NCBI GenBank assembly: GCA_021791815.1 | Contig: JAJYVV010000003.1 | Coordinates: 1 to 52,212 of the forward strand | Direction of reading: 5' to 3' | Length of the DNA stretch: 52,212 bases | DNA from: Bacillota bacterium | GTDB taxonomy: Bacteria; Bacillota; Sulfobacillia; RBS10-35; JAJYVN01 | Shown: positions 9,290-17,386 of the stretch, one piece after another | Layout of the letters: each line of letters opens with the position of its first letter | Numbering within the stretch: the stretch's first letter is position 1 | Made by a program: the position numbers and the translations under genes | Notes under the pieces: model-generated | Databases searched by the model: none | What the model was told of the DNA's origin: nothing | What the model saw: the letters and a program-made list of their open reading frames with translations, nothing else

Positions 9290-10354
9290 GTGCCCCGCGC
9301 GACCGCGGACCTTCTGACCCCGGCGCTTCTCGTGGACGTCGACCGCGCCCGCCGCAACCTCGCCCGCATGCAGGAATACTGCACCGGGCACCGTCTCGCG
9401 CTGCGGCCCCACGTCAAGACGCACAAGCTGCCGCTCTTCGCGCGCGAGCAACTCGCGCGGGGCGCGGCGGGCATCACCTGCCAGAAGCTCGGCGAGGCCG
9501 AGGTCATGGTGGACGCCGGCTGCGACGACATCCTCCTGTCCTACGAGGTGGTGGGGGAGCGCAACCTCCTGCGGCTGGGCGCGCTGGCCCGCCGCTGCCG
9601 GTTGGCGACGATCGCCGACAGCCGCGCGGTGGTGGACGGCCTCGCCTGGGCCGCCGCCCGCGCCGGCGTGGACCTGCCGGTGCTGGTGGACGGGGACGCG
9701 GGCTATGGCCGCACCGGCATCGCGGCCCCACACGACGCGGTGGCCCTGGCCGAGGCCGTCGCCTCCACGCCGGGCCTGCGCTTCGCGGGGCTCTTCACCT
9801 ACCCGACGCTGTCCGGGACGCGGGACTGGCTCCGCCAAGCCTTGCAGGGCCTCGCCCGTTCTGGCCTCGCCGCCCCGGTGGTCAGCTCCGGCGGCACGCC
9901 CGGCGCGCTCGCGACCCACGAGGTGCCCGAGATCACGGAACTCCGCGTCGGCACGTACATCTACAACGACCGAACCATGGTGCGCCGCGGGGCCGCCGCG
10001 CCCGAGGACTGCGCGCTCTCGGTTCTCGCCACCGTGATCAGCGCCCATGCCGCCGACCGCGTCATCCTCGACGCCGGGAGCAAGGCCCTGACCAGCGACC
10101 TCGTCCAGCACGAGGCGGCGCTCGGCCACGGCGACGTCCTCGGATATCCGGGGGCCCTGGTGGGCCGGCTCTATGAGGAGCACGCCGTCTGCGACATGCG
10201 GGCCTGCGCCGCCCTGCCCCGGGTCGGCGACCGGGTGCGCGTCGTGCCCAACCACGCGTGCGCGGCGGTGAACCTGTACGATGAGGTGGCGCTGGTGCGC
10301 GGCGACGAGGTGCTGGACATCCTGCCCGTCGCGGCGCGGGGCCGCAGCCGGTGA
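9290..10354 (+). CDS. D-threonine aldolase / D-serine dehydratase-like PLP enzyme (alanine racemase fold)
   Basis: Predicted to act on D-amino acids with PLP and a divalent metal, either cleaving D-threonine to glycine and acetaldehyde or dehydrating D-serine. GTG 9290 is chosen for GGGAGG about 8 bases upstream; the ORF-track start is far too early. The 354-residue product has the PLP-lysine motif RPHVKTHK (residues 39-46) near the start of the barrel. It also has a C-terminal metal motif, PNHAC, with His322 and Cys324 as in D-serine dehydratases. The intervening region has VDGDAGYGRTG and SSGGTPG, the latter a likely phosphate-binding loop. A RidA gene follows after 36 bases. RidA removes the 2-aminoacrylate-type intermediates made by dehydratases, so I lean towards dehydratase activity (inference). 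Confidence 0.85.
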   Translation: MPRATADLLTPALLVDVDRARRNLARMQEYCTGHRLALRPHVKTHKLPLFAREQLARGAAGITCQKLGEAEVMVDAGCDDILLSYEVVGERNLLRLGALARRCRLATIADSRAVVDGLAWAAARAGVDLPVLVDGDAGYGRTGIAAPHDAVALAEAVASTPGLRFAGLFTYPTLSGTRDWLRQALQGLARSGLAAPVVSSGGTPGALATHEVPEITELRVGTYIYNDRTMVRRGAAAPEDCALSVLATVISAHAADRVILDAGSKALTSDLVQHEAALGHGDVLGYPGALVGRLYEEHAVCDMRACAALPRVGDRVRVVPNHACAAVNLYDEVALVRGDEVLDILPVAARGRSR

Positions 10355-10390
10355 ACCGCGCCGGCCGGCGCACATGGGAGGTCATGCGCG

Positions 10391-10780
10391 GTGGGCGAGC
10401 CCAGGCGCGAGATCCGGACCCCCGACGCGCCGCTGCCCGGAGGCGGCTACTCGCAGGCGATTCGGCGCGGCAACATCGTCTACACCGCGGGGCTCGGTCC
10501 GCACGACCCCGCGACGCGGCAGGTCGTCGGCGACGACATCGCGGCGCAGACCCGCCAGACGCTGCGCAACCTCGAGGCGGTGCTGGCGGCGGCCGGCGCG
10601 GGCCTTGGCGACGTGGTCAAGGTGACGGTCCACCTGCAGCACCTGGGGCGCGACTTCGCCGCCTTCGACCGCGCGTACCGCGAGGTGATGCCGGAGCCGC
10701 GCCCCGCGCGAACCACGGTGGGGTCGCAGCTCGCCGCGATCCTCGTCGAGATCGACATGATGGCCGTGTTGCCTGGATAG
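10391..10780 (+). CDS. ridA: RidA (YjgF/UK114) family enamine/imine deaminase
   Basis: RidA proteins hydrolyse reactive enamines and imines, such as 2-aminoacrylate released by PLP dehydratases, to the keto acid and ammonia. The 129-residue length is typical. It starts at GTG 10391 with GGGAGG about 10 bases upstream. The conserved N-terminal segment (GGGYSQAIRRGNIVYTAG) is present, as is the carboxylate-binding arginine in PARTTVG (Arg107), followed by LVEIDMMA. It lies 36 bases after the PLP-enzyme gene on the same strand, so the two are probably one transcript. A strong hairpin follows the stop. Confidence 0.93.
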   Translation: MGEPRREIRTPDAPLPGGGYSQAIRRGNIVYTAGLGPHDPATRQVVGDDIAAQTRQTLRNLEAVLAAAGAGLGDVVKVTVHLQHLGRDFAAFDRAYREVMPEPRPARTTVGSQLAAILVEIDMMAVLPG

Positions 10781-10783
10781 GTC

Positions 10784-10816
10784 GCATGGGCGGCGCCCGC
10801 CGGGCGCCGCCCATGC
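10784..10816. terminator. Bidirectional hairpin terminator
   Basis: A perfect 15-bp stem (GCATGGGCGGCGCCC with its complement) with a 3-base loop begins 3 bases after the ridA stop and lies between two convergent genes. There is no T-run, but position and stability favour termination in both directions. Confidence 0.75.
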
Positions 10817-10849
10817 GCAATCCGGACAGCGGGCGGAAGGGCGCGGCCC

Positions 10850-12205
10850 TCAGCATCGGATGCTCGACAGCGGCGCCGACTTCACGGTAGGGCTGCCCTG
10901 CTGGTCCTCCTGAATCCAGACGAGGCGGCCGCCGACGGGCTCCACGCTGCCCGCGCTCGTGGCCACCCCGGCCAGGGTGACGCCGGGCACGCTGCACCAG
11001 GACGTCGCGCCGGCCGGGAGCAGGTCGAGCGACTGGCCGGAGGATTCTCCGCCGATGACCGCGAGCAGGGCGCCGTCGGGCAGCACCTGCACGCCCTGCG
11101 GGGCCGGGCTCTGGCCGCCCGGCAGCGGCGGGAGCGTCACCGGCGTCCAGGTCGCGCCACCGTCCGTGGTCACGCGCACCGAGGGCATCGCGGTTCCCGC
11201 GCCGCGGCCCACGAGGAGCGCCTCCTGTGGGCCGACCGCCGCGATCTCGTTGAGATCGCAGCCGTTCGCCAGGTCCGCCGCGTTGCGGTCGTAGGCCTCG
11301 GTCCACGTGGCGCCACCGTCCGCGGAGCGCTCGATGGGCTGCGGGTGGTCGTTCATCGCGCACGAGCCGGTGGCGGTGGGCGCCGGGCCCCAGCGCAGGC
11401 AGGGCCCGCCGCTCGGGCAGGCCAGGGCGGCCGCCTGCCACGACGCGCCCCCCGCGGTGGCCTGCGTGAGCGCGAACGCGGGGGACCTGGAACTCGGCCC
11501 GCTGCCCGCCGCCGCAACCGGTCCGTAGATCGCCTGCACGGCGCCGCCGGACGTGACCGAGAAGCCGCCGAACCCGCCGGGGTCGAAACCCGTGGGCGGC
11601 GGCACCGCGTTCCATGTCTTCCCGCCGTCGGTCGTGTACGCGGCGGCGTGGTAGACCGGCGGCGCGCCGTACTGGACCTGGCCGACCTCCCACTCGGCGT
11701 ACACGGTGCCGGCGGCCGACGGATCGGGCACGGCGCTCTCGCAGGGCGGCGTCGGCGACGCCGTGCCCGTGACCGCGTACCCGACCTTGGTGAGGGCGGC
11801 GGGCACGCCGCTCGTGGATACGGAGGTCCAGGTCTGGCCGCCGTTCCGCGACACATCGACCGCGCCGGTGGCGCAGGCCGCGAGAACGCCCGGTTGGGCC
11901 GGGTCGGCGGCCGGGCCGACGATGTTGCGCTCGACCCAGAGCTGCGCCGTGGTGGGCAGCGCGCTCCAGGAAAGCGGCGCGGCGGCCGACGAGGAGGCGC
12001 TCCCCACCCCTGCGGTGGACGAGCCGGCGGCGGAGGATGAGCCGCCAGTGGGCGGCGCGGCGGTGCCGGTGGATCGGCCGCCGGCGGGCGCCGCCGGGGC
12101 CTGGCCGCACGCGGCCGCCAGGAGCGCGGCGGCGCAAAGGCCGGCGAGCGCGGCCGTGGCGGCCCTGGTGCGGCGGGGCGCGGTTGCTCGGGCGGTCGAC
12201 GTCAC
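10850..12205 (-). CDS. Asp-box (BNR) repeat lipoprotein
   Basis: Probable membrane-anchored extracytoplasmic beta-propeller of unknown ligand. GTG 12205 is chosen for CAGGAGGG about 7 bases upstream; the 861-residue ORF-track frame only continues upstream as an antisense shadow of the MFS gene. The 451-residue product has a basic N-terminus, a hydrophobic stretch and a cysteine (LLAAACGQ), so it is probably lipidated, although the -3 residue is Ala rather than Leu. A Gly/Ser/Thr-rich linker follows (residues about 40-75). At least five Asp-box-like repeats follow: SRNGGQTW, TTDGGKTW, TAGGASW, SADGGATW, TTDGGATW. No sialidase catalytic residues are evident. A larger relative lies at 32581-34938. 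Confidence 0.85.
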   Translation of the reverse strand: MTSTARATAPRRTRAATAALAGLCAAALLAAACGQAPAAPAGGRSTGTAAPPTGGSSSAAGSSTAGVGSASSSAAAPLSWSALPTTAQLWVERNIVGPAADPAQPGVLAACATGAVDVSRNGGQTWTSVSTSGVPAALTKVGYAVTGTASPTPPCESAVPDPSAAGTVYAEWEVGQVQYGAPPVYHAAAYTTDGGKTWNAVPPPTGFDPGGFGGFSVTSGGAVQAIYGPVAAAGSGPSSRSPAFALTQATAGGASWQAAALACPSGGPCLRWGPAPTATGSCAMNDHPQPIERSADGGATWTEAYDRNAADLANGCDLNEIAAVGPQEALLVGRGAGTAMPSVRVTTDGGATWTPVTLPPLPGGQSPAPQGVQVLPDGALLAVIGGESSGQSLDLLPAGATSWCSVPGVTLAGVATSAGSVEPVGGRLVWIQEDQQGSPTVKSAPLSSIRC

Positions 12206-12327
12206 GATGGACCCTCCTGTTCCGGTCGGGGGGCGCCGTGCGTCGCCGCCCGGGGTTGTCAGACGGCCGCCCGCCTGTGGCGGTTCCCGGGGGCTGCTGG
12301 CAGGGCGCCTGCGCGTCCCCGGGAGCG

Positions 12328-13719
12328 CTACACCGCCGGCGCATCCCGCCCGGCGCGCAGCCCGGCCGCCATGGCGAGCCCCGCGGCGCCGACGGCGGCG
12401 ACCAGCGCGATCACGTCGTGGAAGCCTCCTGCCGCCGGTCCGCCCGACCGCTCCCGTACCTCGAAGAGGGTCATGACCAAAGCGATGCCGACCGCGCCGG
12501 CGGCGCGGTCGACGATGTTGAACAGCGTGTTGCCGTCGGGGACGCGCTCCGGTGGGAGCTCCCCGATCAGGCGGCCCAGCATGGGCTGGATCACCAGGCC
12601 GATGGCGAAGCCGCGGCCGGCGAGGAGCAGACCGAGGACCGACACAGCCGTCGACGTCGTGACCCAAAGCATGCCGCACGTGGCCGCCGTGAGGATCGCC
12701 ATGCCCAGGACCGCGGTGCGGCGGACGCCCCACCTCCGCGGAAGGGTGTTCCCGAGGATGCTGCCCACACCCGTCGTGATGCCCTGGGGAAACAGCGCGA
12801 GGCCGGCGGTGAGCGCCGTCCGGCCCTGGAACTCCTGCATGAAGGCCGGAGTGACGACGATCAGCGCGAAGGTCACCACGGACACGGTGGCGACCAGTCC
12901 CATGGCCAGGGCGCCCTGGGCGGTGCGCACCAGGGCCGTGTCCACGATCGGATGGGCGGTTCGCCCGGCCCATCCGGCGTAGGCCAGGAGCCCGCCGGCT
13001 CCGCCCGCCCAGAACGGCCATACGGACGGCGCCAGCCAGCCCCGGGCCAGGCCCGCCGAGGCGCCGTACGTGACGAGCGCGAGGCCGCCGCCGAGGAGGG
13101 CGAATCCCGGGAGGTCGAACGCGCCGCGGGCGCCGGGGCGCACGGGCTCGACGGCGGCCGGGAGCCGCGCCGCGCCCAAGACGGCGACCGCGCCGACGGG
13201 GACGTTGACCAGGAACACGGCCGGCCACCCCGCCGCATGCAGGAGGACGCCGCCGAGCGCCGGGGCGACGGCGGGCGCCAGGAACAGGACCATGCCGGCG
13301 ACGGCCGGCAGGCGCGCCGAGCCGCGGCCCGTGCCGAACAGCATGTTCATCGCCAGCGGCACCAGCGGCGCCCCGAAGGCGCCCTGCGCGACGCGCGCGG
13401 CGCAGAGGGCGCCGAGGGTGCGTGAGGCCGCGCACAGGGCGGACGAGACCGTGAACGCGGCCAGGCTATAGACGTAGAGGCGCCGGGTGCCGAAGCGCTT
13501 GGCGAGGTCCGCGGAGGCGGCGAGGGCGATGGCCAGGGCGAGCAGGTAGGCGCTGACCACCCACTGGGCCGCGCCGAGCGGCCCGTGCAGCGACCGGGCG
13601 ATGCTCGGCAGCGCGACGTTGACGATGCTGCTGTCGATCATGCTCATGAACGGTCCGGCCAGGAGCCCGACCTGCAGCAGGAAGCCCAGGCGCTCGGACG
13701 CCGGGTCGCCCGCGGGCAC
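12328..13719 (-). CDS. DHA2-type MFS multidrug efflux transporter
   Basis: Predicted proton-coupled drug exporter of the EmrB/QacA (14-helix) group in the cytoplasmic membrane. GTG 13719 is preferred because AGGAGG lies 7 bases upstream; ATG 13725 and TTG 13791 are in-frame alternatives. The product of about 463 residues has the helix-1 motif DSSIVNVALP, the loop 2-3 motif ADLAKRFGTRRLY, the antiporter-type helix 5 region (APAVAPALGGVLL) and hydrophobic segments throughout. A TetR-type regulator gene lies just upstream on the same strand (gap about 180 bases), a common arrangement for regulated drug export. The frame is intact, unlike the related transporter at the right edge of the window. 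Confidence 0.9.
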   Translation of the reverse strand: MPAGDPASERLGFLLQVGLLAGPFMSMIDSSIVNVALPSIARSLHGPLGAAQWVVSAYLLALAIALAASADLAKRFGTRRLYVYSLAAFTVSSALCAASRTLGALCAARVAQGAFGAPLVPLAMNMLFGTGRGSARLPAVAGMVLFLAPAVAPALGGVLLHAAGWPAVFLVNVPVGAVAVLGAARLPAAVEPVRPGARGAFDLPGFALLGGGLALVTYGASAGLARGWLAPSVWPFWAGGAGGLLAYAGWAGRTAHPIVDTALVRTAQGALAMGLVATVSVVTFALIVVTPAFMQEFQGRTALTAGLALFPQGITTGVGSILGNTLPRRWGVRRTAVLGMAILTAATCGMLWVTTSTAVSVLGLLLAGRGFAIGLVIQPMLGRLIGELPPERVPDGNTLFNIVDRAAGAVGIALVMTLFEVRERSGGPAAGGFHDVIALVAAVGAAGLAMAAGLRAGRDAPAV

Positions 13720-13896
13720 GGCCATCCCTCCTGTGCGGCTGCGCGGGTCCGGGGCGGGCTGCGCCGGAACGTTGGGTAGCCGATCAGTCAACGCATGGGG
13801 TCACGGTTCCGGCTCGGTCGATAGCCGGCCGGCCCACCGCCGGGTCGATACCTCGGGAGGGCAAGCCGCGCGGGGGCACCGCCTTGACCCACGGCC

Positions 13897-14595
13897 TCAG
13901 GCGGGAGGGGCCGGCTCGCCGGACCCGGGGCCCCGTGGGGGATCATCGGGAGGTCCCGGCGCCGGGGGCCGCAGGAACAGGGCGATCACGCTCTCGGCGG
14001 TCGGCACCGCCGACCACAGCGAGGGGCTGGCGGCGGCGACGGCGATCCCCTGCATGCACATCGCGAGCAGGATCACCAGATGCCGCGGGGCCCCGGAGAC
14101 GAGGTCCCCCCCCTCTGCGCCCTGGGCGACGAGCGCGGTGAGGAGCCGTTCCGAGTCGGCCACGAGGGCCGCGGCCTGGCGGCGGGCCTCTTCGGGCACC
14201 GCGTCGCTCATCAGGGCCTGAAGGACGACCATGAACGTGTGCGGGCTCGACGCCAGCCCGGCGGTCTGCTGCTCGATGAGCCACCGCAGGCGGCCGGAGG
14301 GCGGGCCGGGCCGGTCGATCGCCGCGCGGAGGAGCGCGACGGCGCCGCGGGCCGCCCCGTCCACCAGGGTGGCGAAGACGGCCTCCTTGCTGGGGAAGTA
14401 GTGGTAGAGCAGCCCCTTGCTCATCCCGGCCGCCTCAGCGAGGTCCTCGATGCGCGTGCCCACGTATCCGTTGCGCGCAAACACCCGCGCCGCGGCCTGC
14501 AGAATGGCGGATCGGCGTTCGGCGCGGATCGCCTCGTTGGCCGCCTCGTTGCGCGGCGCGGACGCCACCTCCTTGACCGACCGTATGGTCAACAT
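13897..14595 (-). CDS. TetR family transcriptional regulator
   Basis: Probable repressor of the adjacent exporter. The 232-residue product has the classic N-terminal helix-turn-helix (RIEDLAEAAGMSKGLLYHYFPSKEAVFATLV, about residues 48-78) and a helical ligand domain, ending in a Pro-rich tail. The start is uncertain. ATG 14595 has no clear ribosome site, and an inverted repeat covers codons 2-8. GTG 14568 would place that repeat in the leader, but its AAGGAG touches the start. A leaderless ATG is possible. The MFS gene follows on the same strand, and a divergent zinc-ribbon gene starts at 14754. Confidence 0.9.
   Translation of the reverse strand: MLTIRSVKEVASAPRNEAANEAIRAERRSAILQAAARVFARNGYVGTRIEDLAEAAGMSKGLLYHYFPSKEAVFATLVDGAARGAVALLRAAIDRPGPPSGRLRWLIEQQTAGLASSPHTFMVVLQALMSDAVPEEARRQAAALVADSERLLTALVAQGAEGGDLVSGAPRHLVILLAMCMQGIAVAAASPSLWSAVPTAESVIALFLRPPAPGPPDDPPRGPGSGEPAPPA
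14573..14592. promoter_or_regulatory. Candidate TetR operator (6-8-6 inverted repeat)
   Basis: TTGACC and GGTCAA flank the 8-base spacer GACCGTAT at the 5' end of the tetR gene. Size and position fit autoregulation by a dimeric TetR protein. TTGACC could also be a -35 element for the divergent gene at 14754. Confidence 0.5.
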
Positions 14596-14753
14596 ACGTG
14601 CCGGGCCGCGGGGACGTCAAGGCGCGTGCCGCCGCCCGGGCAGCGGCTTCTGGGCCGTTGGCATGGCGTGGCGCAGGGCCCCCTGTCGCAGGGCGCGAAC
14701 TTCCTGTCGCGGCAGCCGGCCGGCTCGTTGGGGGTCCAGGGGAGGAGGCCGCG

Positions 14754-15254
14754 GTGGGCGTCTTCGATCGGATGCGCGGCCTGGCCCGCGAGGTCCGACA
14801 GCTTCAGGGCGGCGTGGACAAGGCGCTGAAGCGTTCCGCCTTGCGGGCCCAGGTGGGCGAACAGGAGGCCGCGGTCCGCGAGGCGCTCGTCCAGATCGGG
14901 GAGATCTCCTGGCGCGCGTACGAGGCCGGAGCGCCCGTTCCCGAGGGTGCGGAGGTCCCCATGCGTGCCCTGGATGCGGCCCGCGCGGAGCTCTCCCGCC
15001 TCGAAGACGAGATCCGCGCCCTGGAGGCATCCGAACCGGGCCCGGGGGCCGCCTGCCCGCACTGCGGCGCGTCCACGACGGCGGGCCAACGGTTCTGCAT
15101 GCGGTGCGGCTGGTCTTTGGGGGACGCATCCGCCACCGTCGCTCCCGCGCCGCGGCACTGCGGGTCGTGCGGCGCGTCCCTCACGCCGCAGGATGCCTTC
15201 TGCGGGTCCTGCGGCGCGGCCGCGGCTCTCCGGGCGGGCCAGGGCGGGGGCTGA
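14754..15254 (+). CDS. Double zinc-ribbon protein with N-terminal coiled coil
   Basis: Protein of unknown function, 166 residues. GTG 14754 is chosen for GGAGGAGG upstream. Residues 1-95 are charged and helical (GVFDRMRGLAREVRQLQGG, ARAELSRLEDEIRALEASE) and probably form a coiled coil. Two zinc ribbons follow: CPHC paired with CMRC, and CGSC paired with CGSC. It has no signal peptide or membrane segment. The next gene encodes a membrane protease that also begins with a zinc ribbon, 53 bases downstream on the same strand, so the two may be co-transcribed and act together (inference). Confidence 0.8.
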   Translation: MGVFDRMRGLAREVRQLQGGVDKALKRSALRAQVGEQEAAVREALVQIGEISWRAYEAGAPVPEGAEVPMRALDAARAELSRLEDEIRALEASEPGPGAACPHCGASTTAGQRFCMRCGWSLGDASATVAPAPRHCGSCGASLTPQDAFCGSCGAAAALRAGQGGG

Positions 15255-15307
15255 AGCTCGCGAGGCCCGCGGCCCCCAGGGCTCCCGCACGGGGAGGCGT
15301 GCAGGCA

Positions 15308-16213
15308 GTGTCGGCCGCGGGCGGTGGGATGCGCGAGTGTGCGCGATGCGGCACGGGCATGCCCCGGAACGCCGCCTTCTGCCCATCCTGCGGCTGGCGC
15401 AACGCGCCGACCCGCCTTGGCATCCTCGATGCCCGCTGGTGGCGCATCCTCGGCGGCGGTTACATCCTCTTCGTCATCGTCAGCCACGTCGTCCGTTGGA
15501 CCGGCATCCTGAACCTGGTCCCGACCGAACTGCTCCTCGGGAGCTTCCTCGTGCCCGTGTCCTTCGTTTACTTCCTGTATGAGAATGGCACGTTCGCCCA
15601 GATGCCGGCCACGGCGGTGGCGGGCGCCTTCGTCCTGGGCGGCGTCCTGGGGGTCTCGGCGGCCGGCATCCTCGAGGCCGGTTTCGGGCAAGTCGTGCTG
15701 GTGGGCTTCATCGAAGAAGCCGCCAAGATCCTCGGCGTCATCTGGTGGCTCGGAAGCGCCGAACTGCGGGGCGAAGGCGGGGGCATCGTGCTCGGCGCGG
15801 CCGCGGGGATGGGCTTTTCCGCGTTGGAGACGATGGGCTACGGCCTATCGTCCCTGCTGACGCCGAACGGGTTCGATCCGTCCTCCATGGTCTCCGAACT
15901 CATGGCCCGCGGCGTCCTGAGCCCCCTCGGCCACGGAACCTGGACGGCGATCCTGGCGGGAACGATGTGGCGCGAGAAGGCGGCCGGACGCTCGCCCTTC
16001 GGCCGCCCCGTGCTCAAGGCCTACGTCACCGTGGCCGTGCTCCATGGCCTGTGGGACCTGGCGGACTCGTCCCCGGCCCTCTCCCGGCTCAGCATCCATC
16101 TGCCGTTCGTGCAGTTGCCGGTCAGTTCGCTGCTCATCGGGGGCGTGGGCCTGTATATCCTCCGGGGCATGGTGCTCCGCAGCCGCCGCGGGCCGGATCC
16201 CGTCGCGGCGTGA
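15308..16213 (+). CDS. PrsW-family intramembrane protease with N-terminal zinc ribbon
   Basis: Predicted glutamic-type intramembrane protease. PrsW of Bacillus cleaves the anti-sigma factor RsiW; the substrate here is unknown. The product of about 301 residues opens with a zinc ribbon (CARC, CPSC), then about eight hydrophobic segments. Family motifs are present: FIEEAAK (Glu136/Glu137), SALETMGYG, HGTWTAILAG and HGLWDL. GTG 15308 is supported by GGGGAGG 10 bases upstream; GTG 15299 and ATG 15329 are in-frame alternatives. The ORF-track start (14417) is far too early. It follows the zinc-ribbon gene on the same strand. ECF sigma/anti-sigma genes exist in the window but at a distance, so a link to them is only speculative. 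Confidence 0.88.
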   Translation: MSAAGGGMRECARCGTGMPRNAAFCPSCGWRNAPTRLGILDARWWRILGGGYILFVIVSHVVRWTGILNLVPTELLLGSFLVPVSFVYFLYENGTFAQMPATAVAGAFVLGGVLGVSAAGILEAGFGQVVLVGFIEEAAKILGVIWWLGSAELRGEGGGIVLGAAAGMGFSALETMGYGLSSLLTPNGFDPSSMVSELMARGVLSPLGHGTWTAILAGTMWREKAAGRSPFGRPVLKAYVTVAVLHGLWDLADSSPALSRLSIHLPFVQLPVSSLLIGGVGLYILRGMVLRSRRGPDPVAA

Positions 16214-16399
16214 CCTCCTGGGGCCCGCGGGGTCGCTGGGCGGGCAGCACGAGCGGTTCGCCGAGCCGGTGGACCCAGGGCGGGCTGTCGGGTCCGGGTG
16301 CGGCCCGCAGGGCGGCGTCCGCAGTCCAGTACGCCGCAGGAACGCGGCGTCGTACAGGGTGGGCAGGCGCCCCCGGTCGGCGACGGCCGATGCCCGGTC

Positions 16400-17112
16400 C
16401 ACGGAGTCCTCATCCGTCACGAACAGGAGGGGTAGCTTCCGAAAGTTCCGCCACGCCTCCGCCGCTTCATCCTCCGTTCGCAGGCCCTCGCGGGCGCGGC
16501 GCCGGATCGCCGGCCCGATCTCCGCCCAAGCGAAGGCCGGCAGGACGTTCGCGAGGTGCGTATCCGGCTCGGGGACGGCGAGTTTGCTCAGGACGCTACC
16601 GTCGATGCACGGCGTGCGATCGTGGGCGCCGACGGCGTGGCGCACGGCCCCCGGGGTCCGGGAGCGCCAGCAGCCTTCGCGGTTGGATGCGGAGAGCAGG
16701 CGGGCGACGAAGCGCCCCTCGCCGTCCGTCAGGAAGTCGGCGTGCGGCGGGGAGAAGCGCGGGTGGACCAGGGTGAAGACGAACCGCCCCCCCGGCCGGA
16801 GCACGCGCCGCACGGCGCCGTAGGTGGCCGTAAGGTCCGGAATGCCCATGGGCGCCAGGTTGCTGTAGACCGCGTCGAAGCTCTCTTCGCCGCAGATGCG
16901 CAGGTCCGGCGGGTCGCCCTCGGCGTACTCCACCCCGATGGCCAGCAACTCGACCCGCAACCGAGGTGGAGGATCCGCCGGCCCCGCACTTCACCCATCG
17001 CTCCGAGCCGGTACCGCGTCACAAGCCCGTGCACTGTGGCGGCGCTTCCGTCGTCGGCGCCCAGGCACGCCGCGTACCGGAGCGCGAAGGAGTCGTAGAC
17101 GGCGGTGGACAT
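16400..17112 (-). pseudogene. Class I SAM-dependent methyltransferase, deleted in motif I and frameshifted
   Basis: The N-terminal part from ATG 17112 reads MSTAVYDSFALRYAAC... and reaches motif I (ILHLGCG). The frame then changes abruptly: the downstream frame reads ELLAIGVEYAEGDPPDL, ESFDAVYSNLAPMGI and RVLRPGGRFVFTLVHP. The residues expected between LGCG and ELLAIG, including the acidic strand 2 that binds the SAM ribose, are missing, and the junction shifts the frame. The C-terminal frame has no stop near the expected end and runs on antisense over the protease gene, so the left boundary is approximate. It cannot give a working methyltransferase as it stands. The gap 16214-16400 shows no other gene. 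Confidence 0.75.
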
Positions 17113-17386
17113 GCCCGCGATGGACGGTTCGGGGCCGGCCGGGGTACCCCCTTGCGGGTCCGGGGCACCCGCCCCGCGGGCGCCCCGGCGGCGCCGGCCG
17201 TCCGGCAGTCCATACAACCCCGTTGGGGCCCCCCTCGGCGACCCGTCCGGCGCGCCGCGCGACGATGCGGTCGGCCGCCCGCTTGGGGGAAAGGCGGGGG
17301 CAGATCAGCGTCCTCCCCCGCCACCCGCGCAAGCCGCGCCTCCGGTGGACGACGACCGCCGCACCCGCCGTCACGGCCGAACCCCG

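Noticed and set aside
3542-10354. 2270-residue plus-strand ORF
   Set aside because: Only the last 354 codons code for a recognisable protein. The rest is antisense to the Lhr helicase or out of frame with the S9-like gene and is Arg/Pro/Gly-rich, as expected from GC-rich shadow frames.
8825-10375. N-terminal 517-residue extension of the Lhr frame
   Set aside because: It is antisense to the PLP-enzyme gene, and homology starts at ATG 8824.
10850-12205. True secreted sialidase
   Set aside because: Asp boxes are structural. The RIP motif and catalytic Arg/Glu/Tyr residues are not visible.
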